Shown: positions 1 to 11,047 of the stretch, in pieces
Numbering within the stretch: position 1 is the first letter of the stretch
Layout: the number at the start of each line of letters is the position of its first letter
Source of the DNA: Termitomyces sp. T153
Lineage: Eukaryota > Basidiomycota > Agaricomycetes > Agaricales > Lyophyllaceae
Direction: 5' to 3'
Assembly (NCBI GenBank): GCA_018296165.2
Contig: JACKQL020000127.1
Span: forward strand, 1-64,000
DNA: 64,000 nt
Notes under the pieces: generated by a model
Databases searched by the model: none
The model's input: only the letters and a program-made list of their open reading frames with translations
Told to the model about the DNA's origin: nothing
Position numbers and translations under genes: made by a program

Positions 1-900
1 TATGCAGCCAGAACCTTTCCATATGATCCTTGATTGATTGATGCTCCAATGTTAGCACAATCATGCAGGACTTTGACTGCACTTGCTGACAGCACCTTAT
101 GTGCCATTCCAGACATGTCATTAATGGATCCAATATGACTTCTTTGTTCATAGATAGTTCACTGACCAATGCATGTATGGACAAATATTCTCCAAAAGGA
201 AACACAGAATGGTTTTTGGAGTTGAGAGTAGTTCTCAGCCATTCTCTGCATTCCTCAAGTACTTTATGATCTCCAGGACTGATTTTTGAGAATTCTTTCA
301 CAAGATGTTTACACATACATGGGCTTATATTACCCATATTGAGAGACCATTCTGCAGGATCTTCCATAAACAGGTTGAACAGTATTGAGATGATGGAGTC
401 ATATGTGCAGCTGTTCATCTTCCAATTATAGGCAGATGGAACATGGGATGCATAGGGTAATGGGGAGGAAGCCTCTGTACTGTTATTACATTCTAGAGGT
501 TTGACCTGATATTCCAAAGATATATTTGCACCTTGAGTGGGTACAAATACACTATTAGACTGAATATGTGGCTTAGTTGATTTTTGATTGGATGCTATTT
601 GCCATGGAATATTTATAAATCCCAAATCATCAAAAGGATCAGTTTTTGACCAGCAGAGCACAGGATGCAAATTAGGAGGCAAATAAGATTTGCTCTTGCA
701 CTTATGGAAAGAACTTATCAAGTCTGAATGCCTGGGTGCATCATGCAGTCCTTTTGGTAATTTTCCTATGTATTGCAGGCACGTTATTTCATCAAGAAGC
801 TCTAGTTCCCTGAATTCATGCCATAGTGCCCTGCTAGCTTTACCTTGAATCATGTACCTGTCAAATCCTCTTATAATAATAGTGCTGTCTGCTGTGGTGC
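1..900 (-). pseudogene. Helitron C-terminal extension, possible cysteine-peptidase-like domain
   Basis: Translation of the minus strand continues past the helicase into a region containing NSCTYDSIISILFNLF near 380-425. It resembles the conserved 'SCxYDSVxTILxxxW' block found at the end of many agaric Helitron proteins. The Asn-Ser-Cys-x-Tyr-Asp arrangement looks like the active-site Cys segment of OTU/Ulp1-type peptidases, but no partner His or Asp could be assigned. It lies directly downstream of the helicase and is continuous with the left window edge, so the C terminus is missing here. The peptidase reading is inference; its being part of the Helitron protein is well supported by position. 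Confidence 0.6.
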
Positions 901-901
901 T

Positions 902-2240
902 TCAAGACAGAGCAGTATAGTATGCCTGATGTGATTGACATTTGAACAGATCTAGCAGATTAAATGGTCTAGTCTTACCTTGGCTTGCATAATCTGTTAT
1001 AGCATAGTTTACAAGGACTTCAACCTGTGACCTCAATATACAAATTCTTTGATTGTTTGGTAACTGGCATTCTGTAGACACAGATGTTTGAGTAACAGGA
1101 ACAACATTTTCAGGCAAACCTTTGATCTGCACAGTGTGAGGCGGGTTCTGAAGCTTCACAAAAAGTGTATCTAGCATACATTAATCTGATGAACCAACAC
1201 AGGACTTCCATCCATATACATGACCTTCTTGACCATTTGTGATGCATAACTCCATTGCCAAATTTGTTTTTATTATGATGGGTAACCCAATACATAAAGA
1301 TAACTTACTAGCAATTTGATTGGTTGTGGAACAAGGAGGCTGTTCCCATATTTCTTTTTGAATGGATGGTGGAACACTTTTTGACTTACCAGTATGACCC
1401 TTGATTTTTGGCATCCCATTCACATTGTCATCCTGTTTATCAGAAATAGTATCTTCACTGAAAAAATCTATGAGTTGCTGCCCACTTTCTGATGTGAAAC
1501 AAGAGCTTTCAAGCATGTTGATTGCATCCTTATTGATGTTATGGGCAGTGATAATTGAGACATTATGGAATACAGGATCAATTATACTAATATTGGTGTT
1601 TGAAGACACACAATGTGATTGTAGGAATTGTATGTTGTCATTTGTGCATGTGCAATATCTCATGTTGATCAAAGAAGTCCTCAGTGCTTTATTTTCATCT
1701 GATTGTGCCATTTGTCTCATGTTTTGGTGCAATATAACCATGGTGGTGACCTGGTGCCATACAGCTTTACCCAATGCTGCCTGCTGATCTTTGATATTAG
1801 ATGATTTGACACAGACTTTATGACTGTACAGTGACCCATTTTCTTTCCCTGCTACTAGAGGCAGCTGTGCAAAATCACCTGCAAATACCATGTTCATTCC
1901 ACCAAATGGCAGATGAGGTTTTCCATTTATTTGAGACAAATGTGCTGATATGCAATACATATCAGTACATAATAACATTGAGACTTCATCAAAGAATACA
2001 TACTCCACTCTGATCAGGCAACTCTTGACTTGCACAACCTGCATTTGAGAATCTCTGGTCAATTTGTTAATCCCAAACAAATAATGATATGTTGACCCTC
2101 CCAGAAGAGAGGCCGCCATTTCTATAGGTGCTACAATAGCAAGCTGATGGGACTCCTGTCAAGCATCAAAGTAATGTTTCAAGGCTTTCAATACTTGAGT
2201 TTTCCCAGTACCCCCCATCCCTCCCATATACATCTTAAGC
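902..2240 (-). pseudogene. Helitron PIF1-like helicase domain, interrupted
   Basis: All main superfamily-1 helicase motifs can be read on the minus strand. Walker A GGMGGTGKTQV lies at about 2222-2190. Walker B DEVSML is at residues 44-49 of the stretch starting at 2119. It is followed by FGGMNMVFAGDFAQLP (motif III), a conserved Gln/Arg block VILHQNMRQ, and near the end DYASQGKTRPFNLLDLF (motif VI region, within 902-1177). Two in-frame stops break it: TGA at 2159-2161 just after Walker A, and a stop at 1181-1183 before the final block, both leaving the same frame downstream. In Helitrons this domain unwinds DNA during rolling-circle transposition. The family is certain; activity is excluded in this copy. 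Confidence 0.92.
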
Positions 2241-2422
2241 TGTTTTGAGTTGCAGGCCACCACATGATGAGCTACTATTTGAAAGGCTCTTGTCTGCTCT
2301 TTGTTCAGACAGAAGTCATAGACAATGTTGCAAATGGCTGGTTCCTATACTGGATCTACTGTTTTTGAATACAGGTATGATTGATCCACCACCTCTACAG
2401 TTCCAGGCACATCCAAGCATTG

Positions 2423-3652
2423 TCAGTTGGTGTATATTTTCCCCTGTGATGGAATAGAAGATTGCCATTTGCTTAATAGAGTCAATCTGGTTTCATTTAC
2501 TTTATGGCTCCAATATGCTCCAGGCTGATCTGATATGTTGGGAGAATAATCATTTACCACTTCAAATGTTTGACCCATTAATGTTTTATCCCACTGAAGG
2601 CCATTCATAGTTATTGTCATACAAGCTATATCAACCCTTTGCCTGAATTCACATTTACCTATGTCCTCATTGAAATTTAATTGTATTCCATAGTCTTTTG
2701 CACAAACCTCTTCCAATTCATCTACCCGATCCAATTGCTGAATATCAGATATGTCTTTTGTGTCAAACTCCAGAAATGCCATACCATCTGACTTCATCTG
2801 GGCATAAAAATCATCATGGGCATCCATGCATTTGTACTTAATATTCATATTACTCATTAAAGTACATTGAGCATGTGAAAAACCATACTCTGAAAAGGCT
2901 GTATCCCAAGTAGTATCTTTACTCCTGAGATCAGTGCCTGAATGCCACAGCTTAAATAAAGTCAACATAGTAAGACAGTACTCTTTCCTTTCACCTTGAT
3001 CACATTGAGGCAGATTAGCACCTATGAAGTTGGGTACTCATTTTTGATGAGGTGGATGCACTACAGTTCCATGAGTGTCTGCTAATGGATGATGTTCTGT
3101 GGAATGTCACAACAGACAGATGCTGGAAAGATTGTTTTTTGCATTCATCATCAGAATTATTTTATATTTTTTAAATCTTTTTGACAAGGCAACACATTCA
3201 CATCTAGCTGACCATTCATACAAGGACATGTCTTCTATTTCCCTACATCAATAAATGTAGTTGAATACAGGAGACAAACTAATAATGCATCCCCATTTCT
3301 TGAATATAGCAATCTTGTCAGAACAATATGGATCTTGCATAGATGGTTCTTCATCTGACCAAGCACATTTAGCTTCTCATACAAAGCTAGGCCAGTGTAT
3401 GTTAATGAATGAATGATCTATATAATGATCTGGGTGTCCCAAGAGATACATACATATCATAGGTGAACCCATTTCAGATTTAGCACTAAGGACATTGGTC
3501 ATTTTAGTTATGAGGGATCTTGCCTTTTCATGTAAAGGGAGCAGACCATTTACAATCTCCTGATTTTTTGAAAGAAAAGTTCTAACTACTTCAAATGCAG
3601 TGTACATTTTAAGGGACATCTTGGTGATGTATTTTGTAACATGAAGTAACAC
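2423..3652 (-). pseudogene. Helitron Rep-helicase linker with the KYxxK tyrosine motif
   Basis: The block starting at 3652 begins with HVTKYITKMS, the degenerate form of the YxxKYxxK catalytic-tyrosine motif of Helitron Rep proteins. It is followed by a segment ending MGSPMICMYLLGHPDHYIDHSF, also typical of agaric Helitrons. The next piece (2968-2423) begins MLTLFKLWHSGTDLR and continues into a charged stretch containing ECLDA-like residues, the usual approach to the helicase domain. About 400 bases between 3376 and 2969 carry stops in all frames but no recognisable insertion. One of the two catalytic tyrosines expected in Helitron Rep is not visible. Confidence 0.8.
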
Positions 3653-4014
3653 TGCCTTAACAGCTGTACCTGACTGAAGACTAGTGATGTCTGTGTTGCA
3701 TCAAAACAGGTAAGTCAGTGCTGGTGTAAATGTGTTAAGCCAGGGTTCTGCTTTTTGCATGTTAAGAGCACCTGTTGTAGGATTGACTTCTGTTTGTTTG
3801 AACAGCTGCTTTGGAAAATGAGCCTTACATTTACCCCACTTGTTATCCATACAGCCCTTATATTCCTTTTTGTTCCATCCTTCTTAAAGAATGTACCACA
3901 AGTGTGAACATTACAACAAAAAACAAGTTTGTCCACTGTGTAAAAGAAATGCTTCCACCAATTGCACATCTCTCTACACCTGACACAAGTAGGTTCGACA
4001 TCACAACTATCCAT

Positions 4015-4578
4015 TTATCCATTATCTATGCCTTGACTATCATTATCTGTGTCTTGACTATCTGTGTATTCACTATTTTGATGGTTTACAGTGGTATGGT
4101 CTATATCAGTACCACATTGACATTGAGATGGGGGTGGATTCAGCATTGATTTTGTAGGGTCAATATAACCAGGTGTAGTCTTTGATGATTTGATATTATT
4201 TGCTACATTATCCATTGAATCTGTAGTAAAGTCCCCTGTGAAGGATGCTTCAAGATACTCCACTAGAGCCTTTTAAAAGGAAGAGTCCAGACACATTATT
4301 CTGCATCTTGCTTCTTCCAGTGATAAACTGCTGCACAGCCATAGCAGCATATGCAAATGCAATGTCATCCATTCTTGCTGTTTGACTGTACTGTAATAAG
4401 CAGACATGTTTCCATACAGTCCCTGTCTATCTGCACTCACTCTGAGTACATGTTTTATAAATGCAGTAACCATAAAATGAAAGAAACAAGCACCCACCAC
4501 AGGATTTTGAGCAATTAACTGATAGGCCTTGTCAGAAGACATGGAAATGGAAGGGTGGAAGGATATGCCTGTATCCAC
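4015..4578 (-). pseudogene. Helitron Rep (Helitron_like_N) domain
   Basis: The piece starting at 4578 contains NPVVGACFFHFMVTAFIKHVL, then GLYGNMSAYYSTVKQQEWMTLHLHMLLWL. This matches the Helitron_like_N domain, with the two-histidine metal-binding motif HLH (residues 74-76, about 4359-4351). The following piece (4263-4015) is rich in Asp and Asn and holds a CxC pair, as in the variable spacer after the Rep motif. The HUH-type Rep nicks and joins DNA at Helitron ends. Frame changes at both edges of the block show that it no longer forms one protein with its neighbours. Confidence 0.87.
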
Positions 4579-5438
4579 ATAATATAAGCAAATAGGATGT
4601 CATACATCAATAGGCAATAGAGTAATAAACCATGAAGGTGCACCTTTTTCAATGACCAGAGACCATATTTCATTCTGCATATGTTTTTTTTTGAAATCAG
4701 CACACCCTCTACCCAACCAGACACTGCATCTAAATCATTTATTGCCTTGAAACATGCACACTCTTCATTGGTACTTGGCTTGACAAGTTCTCCTTTAGCC
4801 ATCCACTCAGCCACATTCTTCAAGACATTAGGATTGAGGCTGACTATACATTCTGCAATCTGACTGAAATTATTATGTTCAATGGCTAGAAACCCACCAG
4901 TTGTCACTGCTTGCACCTGGTCATGACTGAATGCAGCAAAGGGAATTTCAACATCCCTTTGAAATCACTTGTCATGGTACATCAAAAGTCTAGATTTATG
5001 AGCCTTGACAGATATTTTAGAGTTTCCACATCCAGGACCACCAAGCCCATAAGGAAACAGCCACAGAAACATTTGAGGGTAAACTGACAGGTCTTTCATC
5101 CAATTAACTGGATGGGAAGAATGACCTACAGCCAAAGCCTTGCCATTAGATTCCCAATGTTTTAATGCAATACCCTTGAGTTCATCCTTTGTTTTAGCTG
5201 ACAACTCCTCCCCAGTCAATCCATGCATTATGAACAGGCATTCCCCTGCATTGATGCCATTTACTCCTTCAACAGTATGTACAGCAGGATCAACTGTGTT
5301 TGCTTCATCTAGTGACTGTTGATACACTATGCTTACAGGAGGCACAGACTCAAAATAGCTATCTAAGTTCATATCAGATATTTTGACATCAATATAGGCT
5401 GTGTGATTTAGTTTAAGCCATTCCAAGGCTTTCCCCAC
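4515..5438 (-). pseudogene. Helitron protein, segment between the DUF6570 and Rep blocks
   Basis: Two minus-strand pieces (5438-4965 and 4916-4515) fill the space between the DUF6570-like block and the Rep domain. The first ends PYGLGGPGCG...HKSRLLMYHDK, the conserved lead-in seen before the Helitron Rep domain in agarics ('LFPYGxGG'). The second contains RLLMYHD-adjacent helices and QIAECIVSLNP. The pieces differ in frame and are separated by a stop near 4965. They are listed because their order is colinear with an intact Helitron protein. No separate enzymatic role is known for this segment. Confidence 0.7.
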
Positions 5439-5444
5439 AGAATT

Positions 5445-5849
5445 TCAATATACAAGCAATGGTAAATGTTCAAGTTCCTCCTCTGTAGGTTGACAAGGAT
5501 CAGTGAACAATATTGCCAACATATCATCCATGTCTGTCCTGGGAGGGGGAAGCATATCATAGACCTTTTCTACAGGTGATTCAAAAGCTATCAAATGAGC
5601 CTTCATCTGTTTAAGGCCAGAAGACAACACATATGCATAACACAGGGATTTGTGGATCTTTGCTACAAGTAGTTGCTCAACCCAGTTAAGATCCCTTAGA
5701 ACATCTGGTATAGGACCTATCCAAAAGCTGTTGACAAGTGCATATTTTGGCATTTTACCCTTCAGTAATGATGATCTACAGTTCAAACACACTGAGTTGC
5801 ATGTGTGATTAGTAACTGGGCCGCTTAATCCCTGTATATGTTCCAACAC
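5445..5849 (-). pseudogene. DUF6570-like block of the Helitron protein
   Basis: The piece beginning at 5849 contains NSFWIGPIPDVLRDLNWVEQ, then LVAKIHKSLCYAYVLSSGLKQMKAH, and ends with DMLAILFTDPCQPTEEELEHLPLLV. This is the DUF6570 signature that precedes the Rep domain in basidiomycete Helitrons and related repeat-encoded helicases. It is open for 134 codons but differs in frame from the flanking pieces. The upstream cysteines (CNSVCLNC) may form the end of a small zinc-binding motif. The domain has no established biochemical role. Confidence 0.82.
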
Positions 5850-6811
5850 ATCAATTTTCTCTCAACTCTGGTAACACCCTTGACACACAATACACCAAAC
5901 AACCTTTTCAGACCTTTCATTGGCTTCATATTTTTTAAGAGATGTAACATTCCACATACTGTGCACCCTGCTTCCTCAATATTTTTTGGACTTGAAGAGT
6001 CACAGAAGTCTCTTATAATTTGAGCTGTCAATTCACAAGTAAGAGGGGCTGGGGGAAAGTCAGTGGTATTGTCAGTACAGGGAACATTATACTGAAGCTC
6101 CACCAGTTTCACCTTTTTGCAAGCAACTGCATGCTTTTGAGTATTCCTCAACTAAGGACTAAGTTCAGCTGTTAAAACTGTTATATTGCCATGACATATT
6201 GGGTAGCTGTGATGTGCAAAAGCAGTTAAAGTGTCTGATTTATGGAAAGATTTAGAAAGAACAATACTGTGATGTCAAGTGATAGTATGTATTTGGCACA
6301 CTGTAAGATGCTGGGCTAGGGTAGATAGTGGAATTTTGGCATGTATATTTCCTGAAGAAATAGGATAGCCCATGAGGCCTATCTCATTGACATGATCTAT
6401 GAATTTGTACATGTATTGACCATTTGCCTCAGTGGTGTTGTGGAATAAATGTTTCTCAACATCAGCAAAAGAAAAAACATGATGTTTACCACCTCCATGT
6501 GGTGCGGTAGTTTTTTTTGATAGATGCTTACTGTTACAACTTTGTCCATTTGTAACCCCTGAAGGATAGACAGGTTTTAGCAAGGTGGTATGTTCAGAGC
6601 ATTGGCTACAGTTATGTGCAGCAAGAATGTAATCAACAGAAGGTTTACTGGAGTATTTAGGTAATGACAACTTGAGACAGGAAACCATCATTCTTAGAAT
6701 CAATGAAGTTTCAATGCTGGGCCAAGCAGGCAGAGCAACATATCCATTTAACAAACATTGCATGACAAACACAGGAGAACATATGTTGTCATGAATGATG
6801 TGATGATTCAT
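5825..6811 (-). pseudogene. N-terminal region of the Helitron protein
   Basis: Two minus-strand pieces cover the presumed N terminus. The one starting at 6811 (178 codons) contains CSQCSEHTTLL and a run ending LSTLAQHLTVCQIHTIT. The one at 6151-5825 contains CxVCxML (TVCGMLHLLKNM). A helical 'LSxLxxHLxxCxxxT'-type motif is common at the start of agaric Helitron proteins. The true start codon cannot be fixed because the gene is broken. The 120 bases between the pieces contain stops. The function of this region is unknown; a DNA-binding role through the Cys/His pairs is a guess. Confidence 0.6.
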
Positions 6812-7552
6812 AGGTAGACCATGTCTGTGTCAGTGATGGAGAGCAAGAAAGTTGTGGCATGATAATAAATACCTCATGATGTGTATTTCCAACCACAATA
6901 CCAGAATGGGTGAATGCTCAAGCAACAAAGACTGACACAAATAAACTCATAGAGAGTAATACTCTTTGAGCATACAAGATAGTAAGCTGTAATACACATA
7001 GATATGACTATCATTTGAGCATTGCTCATATCAAACAATAGTGCATTGCTCTTTGGTAGGTTTGGAGCATCACTCTATGACAATAGCTGATCCTTGACAA
7101 ACACAAGGACCAATATCCATGACCTTGTTGAAGTAATGGCAGGAAGCATCTTTTATCAGACTTAAATAAATAAATAGAAATAATGTCAAACAAGAATGGG
7201 GACAGACAACAATATCAACACTCATGAATCACATGATATAATGTGTGAGTACTTGAGTACCAATAACAACAATTGAAACAAAAGAAATACTCTGCACACT
7301 GAGAGTCTCATGATGGCAAAAAGTCAACTGAGGATAGTATTATCTCAACAATTGCTGCAGCAATGAATGATGTAAGCCTCTCAATTGAGCAAGTATTACA
7401 TAAACTGCAGATACAGCAATGCCTTATATAATGGGGCTAAGGCAGCAACATGAAATGGTACTTACAATCATCACTGGCCAGATCAGACTAATGAATTCTG
7501 ATTGAGTGATCATAAGTATATTATTAGCAGGTATGATAAATGACAGCTCAGA
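6812..7552. other. AT-rich gap between Helitron protein and JmjC region
   Basis: No coding region is supported here. The stretch is AT-rich, nearly free of CpG and contains only short stop-filled frames. It probably holds the Helitron 5' leader or its boundary, but no unambiguous Helitron terminus was found. Confidence 0.4.
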
Positions 7553-7744
7553 TTAACAAATGTGGCATTTTTTAGACAGGGGCTCATCAGTGTGGGTTTG
7601 AAGATCAGGTGTCAGCTTGGTGTCAGAATCCTCATCAGAGTATGGAGTGGGTGATTCAGGGAGTGTATCACTGACATATCCATCTTCCAGACAATAATCT
7701 ACTTCCGCATGTTCCTCATCTGTGTAACACACCCAGCCATGCAT
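7553..7744 (-). CDS. Small acidic open frame, possible 3' exon of the JmjC gene
   Basis: A 63-codon frame rich in Asp/Glu and Ser/Pro (YCLEDGYVSDTLPESPTPYS, then DEDSD) lies on the same strand and about 120 bases downstream of the JmjC core. It ends with a stop after KKCHIC. Acidic, phospho-site-like tails are common at the end of fungal chromatin proteins, so this could be a last exon joined through an intron starting inside 7866-7910. No clean splice pair was proved, so an independent or spurious frame remains possible. Confidence 0.3.
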   Translation of the reverse strand: MHGWVCYTDEEHAEVDYCLEDGYVSDTLPESPTPYSDEDSDTKLTPDLQTHTDEPLSKKCHIC

Positions 7745-7865
7745 TTCATTTTTGAAAGAGGGTTGAGCTTGAAATGTTTTAAGTGTGAAGCCAAGTTGAG
7801 TCGCTACTTTATGGTCCCCCCATACATGACCATTGAGATATGGGAAGGCTCAGAAAGACAAGATA

Positions 7866-9433
7866 TCAACAGTTCAGCAAAGATGAAAGGGAAAAGGTAC
7901 ACAGGATGATGAACATACAGAAATTGACAGGTTCAACTTTATGCATGGTGTATGTTTCACCTGGCCATGCAAAGGACAACATCTTGCTAGGGTGTTTGCT
8001 AGAGAACATGTCAGAAAGTGAAATACAGTTATACACAAGCCATCCAGGTCCTTCTTGTAGGGTAGCTTGAATATCTACATGCATGGAGGATGGAGGCAGG
8101 TCAACATCATTACCACAAATATGACTTGTCCAGGCCATCTTTTTGTAGTGTATCAGGATGCAGGCTTGATAAGCCAAGAATCCCAAGTAGACAGTGTTGA
8201 GTGCATCTATCCCTGTAAGTACACTAATCTTCCCTTCTAGTGCATGAGATGAGAAAAACCAGTACATCAATCTTTGAGCATGAGCACAATTCTTGATAGA
8301 TGATTCAAATGCTTGCATGTCCCAGCTATCCACAAATGACCATCCTGATAGACCACTGTACAGCTTGAAGTAGATGCACAGGTACAACAATGCCAACACA
8401 CCACTCCACATGAAGAGATCTGGCAGATGGGAACTATTGTATTCTAAACACACCAGAATATAAATAGAGGTAAAAATAAAATAAAACAAAATAAAACAAA
8501 ATAAAACAAATGATGCTTACCATTTTCATCTGTTGAGTCCACAAAAGCAAGAACATAGAAAGTTAACATCTGCATTAGGACATCATGTGAGGCCTGGCCA
8601 TGATTCATATTTGAGACTGTGTTGGACACAACAAAATGATGAAAAATGCCAACTATGGAGTCAGGCAGAGTTGTGACACAATAAAAATGCCCACCCCAAC
8701 ATATACAAGGTTCAGGAGTGACTACTGCATGAGGAAGATTCAGATGCATGATACTGGATAATTGTCAGAAAGGATGATATGTAAAATAATAAAATATAGA
8801 AGATACATTATTGTTCCCAGCTCCAGAACAAGCAAGTCTATATTCCATTTCTCAGCATTTGGTTTCCTTGATGTGAAATCATTGACAAAAAGCTCCCAAG
8901 AAGCAAAGTCCCTGTAGTCACTGGATTTAGGCATTGCAATAAACCAAAGCTTAATACCTGTCTCAACCAGCAGGAAAGTTCCAAATCTGTTGCAGTCTAT
9001 GTGCCAATAATGATGAGTATTTGCAGTTGAAGCTATCCCCCAATGCATGTCAGAGATTGGGTAGAAATCACCACTCTTGCAGTAACCATGTCCTTGTACC
9101 TTGTTCCAGGTGGCCAGGTCACTAGAAATGGGAGGCAAGGGAAATGTTTCAACAGACCCAGGCAAGTTAAGAGCACTTAGAGCTCTGGAGTACAGAGCCT
9201 CAAGAGAGCAAATGAGATCCTTGGGAGTACCCTTTCTCAACCAATCAGTGCCCAATACAGAGAAGTCTGGACCATTCTATTGGATGAATTTCATTGAATG
9301 ACAGATGACAAATGAATGAACCATGTAAATCTGTGAGTTTGTTGAGTGCACATATTTGTGATAATGACTGTTTGTTGAAACCAAGATCAACATGACTGAC
9401 ATTGCAAACAAGTATGCATGCATGGTCATGCAA
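7866..9433 (-). CDS. JmjC-domain protein (agaric repeat-associated family), spliced core intact
   Basis: Four exons join cleanly on the minus strand: 9433-9322, 9266-8807, 8753-8521 and 8443-7866, with introns of 55, 53 and 77 bases. All introns are GT-AG and the phases match. The spliced frame is open for 460 codons. Exon 2 holds DMHWGIASTANTHHYWHIDC, where HID supplies the Fe(II)-binding His and Asp of a JmjC beta-barrel, followed by GTFLLVETGIKLWF. Exon 3 holds LPHAVVTPEPCICWGGHFYC, with the distal His in GGHFY. The family is 2-oxoglutarate/Fe(II) dioxygenases, often histone or tRNA modifying. This agaric branch is multi-copy and its substrate is unknown. N-terminal exons upstream contain stops, so the complete gene may be dead. 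The start at 9433 is only the first Met of the open stretch. Confidence 0.75.
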
Positions 9434-9545
9434 TAGTAGGCATATTTTGGAAGGGGACCTAGTCTTATATTCCTGTTGAGTCAGGATTGTATAAGTGGGC
9501 CATCATTCTGTATGACCAGATGCAACAGTGGAGGCATGCATGTGG

Positions 9546-11047
9546 TTAAACCAAAGGATATCCCTCTTGAGCTGTCAGAACATATTTTTTCAAGGCATTC
9601 TGCAAATAAAAAATCATAATATAAATACATATGTGAAATTTAGAAACATATTCAAAGGTCCCTGCCCCACCAGGTATGGATATATGAACCTTTTCACCCT
9701 CATGACAGATCCATTGGTGTTCAAGATCCAGACAATTGTCAATAACCAATGTTTCACCATGCTCATTGTCCTGAAAAAGCAACTGAACTTTCAGATTGAC
9801 ATAACAAGTATTGCAACACATATGGAAGACTCAAACATCAAATCAATTAGGATTTGTTCTTCCTCCTCTGATGTATTGACAACATCCTCCTCATTGGAAG
9901 ACATGTTTGTGTTGCTCTTTGGCTTTTTCTTGTCACCCTTTGGTTTTTTACCTGGCTTTGTAACAGGGCCTTTATTGTAATTATCACATTTTGGATTTGC
10001 TGCAATATGGGAGGATTTTCTTGTTTGGTTTTCTGCTGTATTGTTATCAATAGACTGTTCAATCTCTACCCTGGACTCTGGGCCAGATATACCATCTCCA
10101 TTACTGTCACCTACAGGTGAATCATGGTTATCAGATGTATTAATCAGAGAAGGTGACTGATCAGATTGTTGGGGATCATCACAGTGTGGGGACAACTCAG
10201 AAGGGGATCCTATATCAATAGATGGATCAATCTCTACCCTGGACACCGGGCCAGACAGTCCATCTCAACTCCTGTCACCTCCAGGCAAGTTGTAGTTGTC
10301 AGATGTATTGTTTGGAGAAGGTGACTGTTTGGGTTGTTTGGAATATTCACAGTGTGGGGACAACCCAGAAGGGGATCCTACTCCAGTACACAAATCATTG
10401 ACATCTGCCAACTCTGACAAAGGTAGAGAAGGATGAAAGGCATTGCCAACATCTTTTCCTAACATTGCATCAAACATATGCAAGTCAATAGGTGGGGAAA
10501 AAGACATATCAGGCAAAATACATGGGTCATTGGGGGTTTGTTAAATAGATGACATGGTCACCCTACTGCCAGGTTGATAAGAGAAAGGCTGGTCAACAGG
10601 GACAGATGACAATGGTGCAGGCAACCATCTGTCTGCAGGCACAGATCCAAAATAAGAATTGACTGAGGAAGGGTTGGCACCAAACAAAGAACCAGATGGT
10701 ATGAGCCCAAAGGTGCTGAATATGTCAGAGGGCATATGTGATATAGGCAATGTTCCATAATCAGACATATATGAATCCATGCTGAAGTCAAGCAATGTAG
10801 GAGGGAACAAGTAGGCCATGTTGATACTAGTCAAACCAGGTAATGGTTCTGATGAAGAGGATTCTACATTATTGCATTTCTGTTTCCATGATGATACAGT
10901 CACAACATCAATCCAGGCTGGAGCATCAGCATGTACTTTTGCAGAGAGATCCTCCAGAGTGGTTGACAATTCCTCAAGCAGATCACCTCCTTGCACAGCA
11001 GAAAACAGCACCTTCCACAAAGCATGGTCAGCTTCAGAGATTGTCAA
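9546..11047 (-). pseudogene. N-terminal exons of the JmjC gene, Ser/Asp-rich, with stops
   Basis: Upstream of the JmjC core lie colinear minus-strand pieces. 9821-9546 contains VHISIPGGAGTFEY, an intron GTTTCT...TTGCAG, and then NALKKYVLTAQEGYPL. Both match the N-terminal 'GGAGSFEF...GYPLD' region of agaric JmjC proteins. 10246-9791 is a Ser/Asp/Lys-rich tail with a basic PGKKPKGDKKKPKS run, a likely nuclear signal. 10516-10265 and 11047-10541 are low-complexity Ser/Pro pieces; the latter starts with helical MTISEADHALWKVLFSAVQG. A TGA between 10516-10265 and the next piece, and another before 9433, interrupt the frame. These are probably exons of one gene that has begun to decay. Confidence 0.55.
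10063..10380. repeat. 168-base in-frame tandem duplication in the JmjC N-terminal region
   Basis: The same sequence recurs with an offset of exactly 168 bases. 'tctctaccct' is at 10063 and 10231, and 'ggggatccta' at 10203 and 10371. The period equals 56 codons and duplicates the Ser/Pro segment containing LSPHC and NTSDN. The copies differ at scattered sites, so the duplication is not recent. Confidence 0.85.

Larger units (their letters stand above)
1..6811 (-). mobile_element. Decayed autonomous Helitron (RepHel), left end outside window
   Basis: The minus strand carries, in order from 6811 to base 1, the modules of an agaricomycete Helitron protein: an N-terminal region, a DUF6570-like block, a Helitron_like_N/Rep block with an HLHMLLW motif, the KYITK motif, a PIF1-type helicase and a C-terminal extension. 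The reading frame is broken by several stops and frame changes, so the copy is inactive. CpG is nearly absent, and at least some stops (TGA) fit C-to-T decay. Helitrons replicate by a rolling-circle mechanism using the HUH-like Rep and the 5'-3' helicase. The termini (5' TC, 3' CTRR with a hairpin) were not located: the 3' end lies beyond base 1 and the 5' end is somewhere right of 6811. Module order and motifs make the family assignment firm. Confidence 0.9.
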
